Below are positions 39,739 through 40,825 of a DNA stretch of 40,825 nt, in pieces. The notes beneath the pieces are model-generated. The model was not told the origin of the DNA and ran no database searches. It saw only the letters and a program-made list of their open reading frames with translations. Every line of letters begins with the position of its first letter. Position 1 is the first letter of the stretch. The translations under genes were made by a program, and so were the position numbers. Where the stretch lies: NCBI GenBank assembly GCA_021806945.1, contig JAKAPQ010000004.1, positions 1 to 40,825 of the forward strand, written 5' to 3'. The stretch comes from a bacterium (GTDB lineage Bacteria > Vulcanimicrobiota > Vulcanimicrobiia > Vulcanimicrobiales > Vulcanimicrobiaceae).

Positions 39739-40825
39739 CGGGCGAGCGCTACCGCCAAGACGAGCGCGGCTAGCGCGTAGGCGACGTAGAGCCGCAGGCT
39801 CCCGCTCTGAAGCGCGCGCGTGCGGCGCGAGAGGCGCAAGGCCGCGCCCGAGAGGCGGCGCGCGACCTCGTCGATCACGTAGCGGCTCTCGGTGTGGTAG
39901 CGGATCTGCAGCGGGAACCACGGCGAGATCCCGGCCTCGAGCACGCGGCGGCGCTCCGGAAAGAGCACGAAGGCGAAGATCGTCCGTAGCGGCTTCGAGA
40001 AGGCGGTGGCCGTATATTGCGCCGCCGCGGTAACCGGCGATCCGCAGGTCCAGGTCGAGACGCGGCGCACGCCGCGCCGTGCGGCCAGAACCGCGGCAGC
40101 CACGGCACCGAGCAGCGGCACGATCGCCAACGTCAGCGGCAGCGTAGGTAGTGCCGGCAGCGCTATCGGCACGCCGCCCACGATCCCCGCGGCGATTCGC
40201 TCGAGCGGAGCGACCGCCAGCATCGGCGCGAGCCCGAAGAGCGTGCAGAGCGCGGCCAGAAAGCCCAGACCGAAAGTTGACGCGTCAACGCGTTCGCGGG
40301 CGGCGGTGGCCGGCGGCAGCGCGCGGCGGGCGCGGCCGAGAAAGACGACGCCGAAGACCTTCACGAAGCAGGCGGCTGCGAGGCCGCCCGTCAAGGCGAA
40401 GCCGGCGATCGAGGCCAGGAGCACGAGCCGCACCGAGATCGTTCCGAGATGCAGCCCGGCGACGAGGCTTTGGAAGGTCATCCACTCAGAAGCGAAGCCG
40501 TTGAACGGCGGAAGGCCGGCGATCGCGGCGCAACCGATGAGAAAGAGCGGCGCGGTCCAGACGAGGCGAGCCCAGACGCCGCCGAGACGCTCCAAATCAG
40601 CCGTCCCCTCCGCATCGATCACCGTCCCCGCGCCCAAGAAGAGCAGCCCCTTGAAGAGGCCGTGATTGATCGTATGAAAGAGCGCCGCAGTCAGCGCGAG
40701 GGCCGCCACGGCAGCGTTGCCGGAGGCGAGCCCGACGACGGCGACGCCGATCCCGATGACGATGATGCCGACGTTCTCGACGGAGTGATAGGCGAGCAGC
40801 CGCTTGAGATCGTGGTCCACGAGCG
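39735..40825 (-). CDS. hyfB: Hydrogenase-4-like antiporter subunit HyfB (5' end outside)
   Basis: The last ~363 codons of a NuoL-like subunit; the start is outside the window. DLKRLLAYHSVENVGIIVIG, HTINHGLFKGLLFLGAG (Lys/His helix) and IAGLPPFNGFASEWMTFQSL are characteristic of HyfB/HycC. Near the end, STWTCGSPVTAAAQYTATAF, SKPLRTIF, followed by one more helix region, is the usual C-terminal part. It would translocate protons or sodium, coupled to the redox arm. Confidence 0.92.
   Translation of the reverse strand, partial: LVDHDLKRLLAYHSVENVGIIVIGIGVAVVGLASGNAAVAALALTAALFHTINHGLFKGLLFLGAGTVIDAEGTADLERLGGVWARLVWTAPLFLIGCAAIAGLPPFNGFASEWMTFQSLVAGLHLGTISVRLVLLASIAGFALTGGLAAACFVKVFGVVFLGRARRALPPATAARERVDASTFGLGFLAALCTLFGLAPMLAVAPLERIAAGIVGGVPIALPALPTLPLTLAIVPLLGAVAAAVLAARRGVRRVSTWTCGSPVTAAAQYTATAFSKPLRTIFAFVLFPERRRVLEAGISPWFPLQIRYHTESRYVIDEVARRLSGAALRLSRRTRALQSGSLRLYVAYALAALVLAVALAR

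Noticed and set aside
1-40825. CRISPR array, tRNA or rRNA
   Set aside because: No regularly spaced repeats, no cloverleaf with T-loop GTTCRA, and no conserved rRNA string were noticed on either strand.

Overview
The window looks like chromosomal DNA from a high-GC diderm bacterium. An LptD/OstA-like outer-membrane protein, MurJ, and a WbaP/WecA-type sugar-phosphate transferase heading a glycosyltransferase cluster point to a cell with an outer membrane and surface polysaccharide. No rRNA, tRNA or CRISPR array was seen, so the phylum cannot be fixed. A deep-branching environmental lineage such as Candidatus Eremiobacterota would fit, but that is only an inference.

Layout. (1) 1-3300 is a toxin-antitoxin (TA) patch: the end of a GNAT toxin, hicBA, and a Phd-like antitoxin with an unrecognised partner. 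These are mixed with decayed copies of murJ, a sugar transferase, a ParS/MbcA-like antitoxin and a VapC. (2) 3454-11959, + strand: a large membrane glycosyltransferase-like protein, a 5'-truncated serine recombinase joined to it at a perfect 67-nt palindrome, a GT2, an SDR epimerase, and a methyltransferase cut in two by a complete IS701-family element with an exact 4-bp target duplication. (3) 12074-25432, - strand: a tightly overlapping run of deoB, sugar-phosphate transferase, murJ, flippase stub, GT2-GT4 fusion, methyltransferase, two large membrane proteins and a GT2. It meets the + cluster tail to tail near 12 kb. Together the two clusters would build and export a surface glycan. (4) 25592-28457 is a second TA patch: three vapBC/phd-type modules, a broken winged-helix regulator, a frameshifted higA and another murJ 3'-end relic. 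(5) 28508-33551: LptD-like barrel, CBM20-like secreted protein, an anchored Pro/Ala-rich protein, a GtrB-like GT2 and a stand-alone HD-GYP protein. (6) 33574-34800: another phd-vapC module and an XRE regulator with a palindromic operator. (7) 35030-40825, - strand: a compact hydrogenase-4-like complex (hyfB partial, C, E, F, G, I) in which every junction overlaps.

The most notable signals are the IS701 insertion, whose target gene can be rebuilt in frame; repeated murJ 3'-end fragments lying 5-7 nt after two different toxin stop codons; the perfect palindrome at the recombinase junction; and the hydrogenase large subunit, which keeps all four Ni-ligand cysteines but has unusual surrounding motifs. 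Functions are read from recognisable motifs by eye; no database search was possible.
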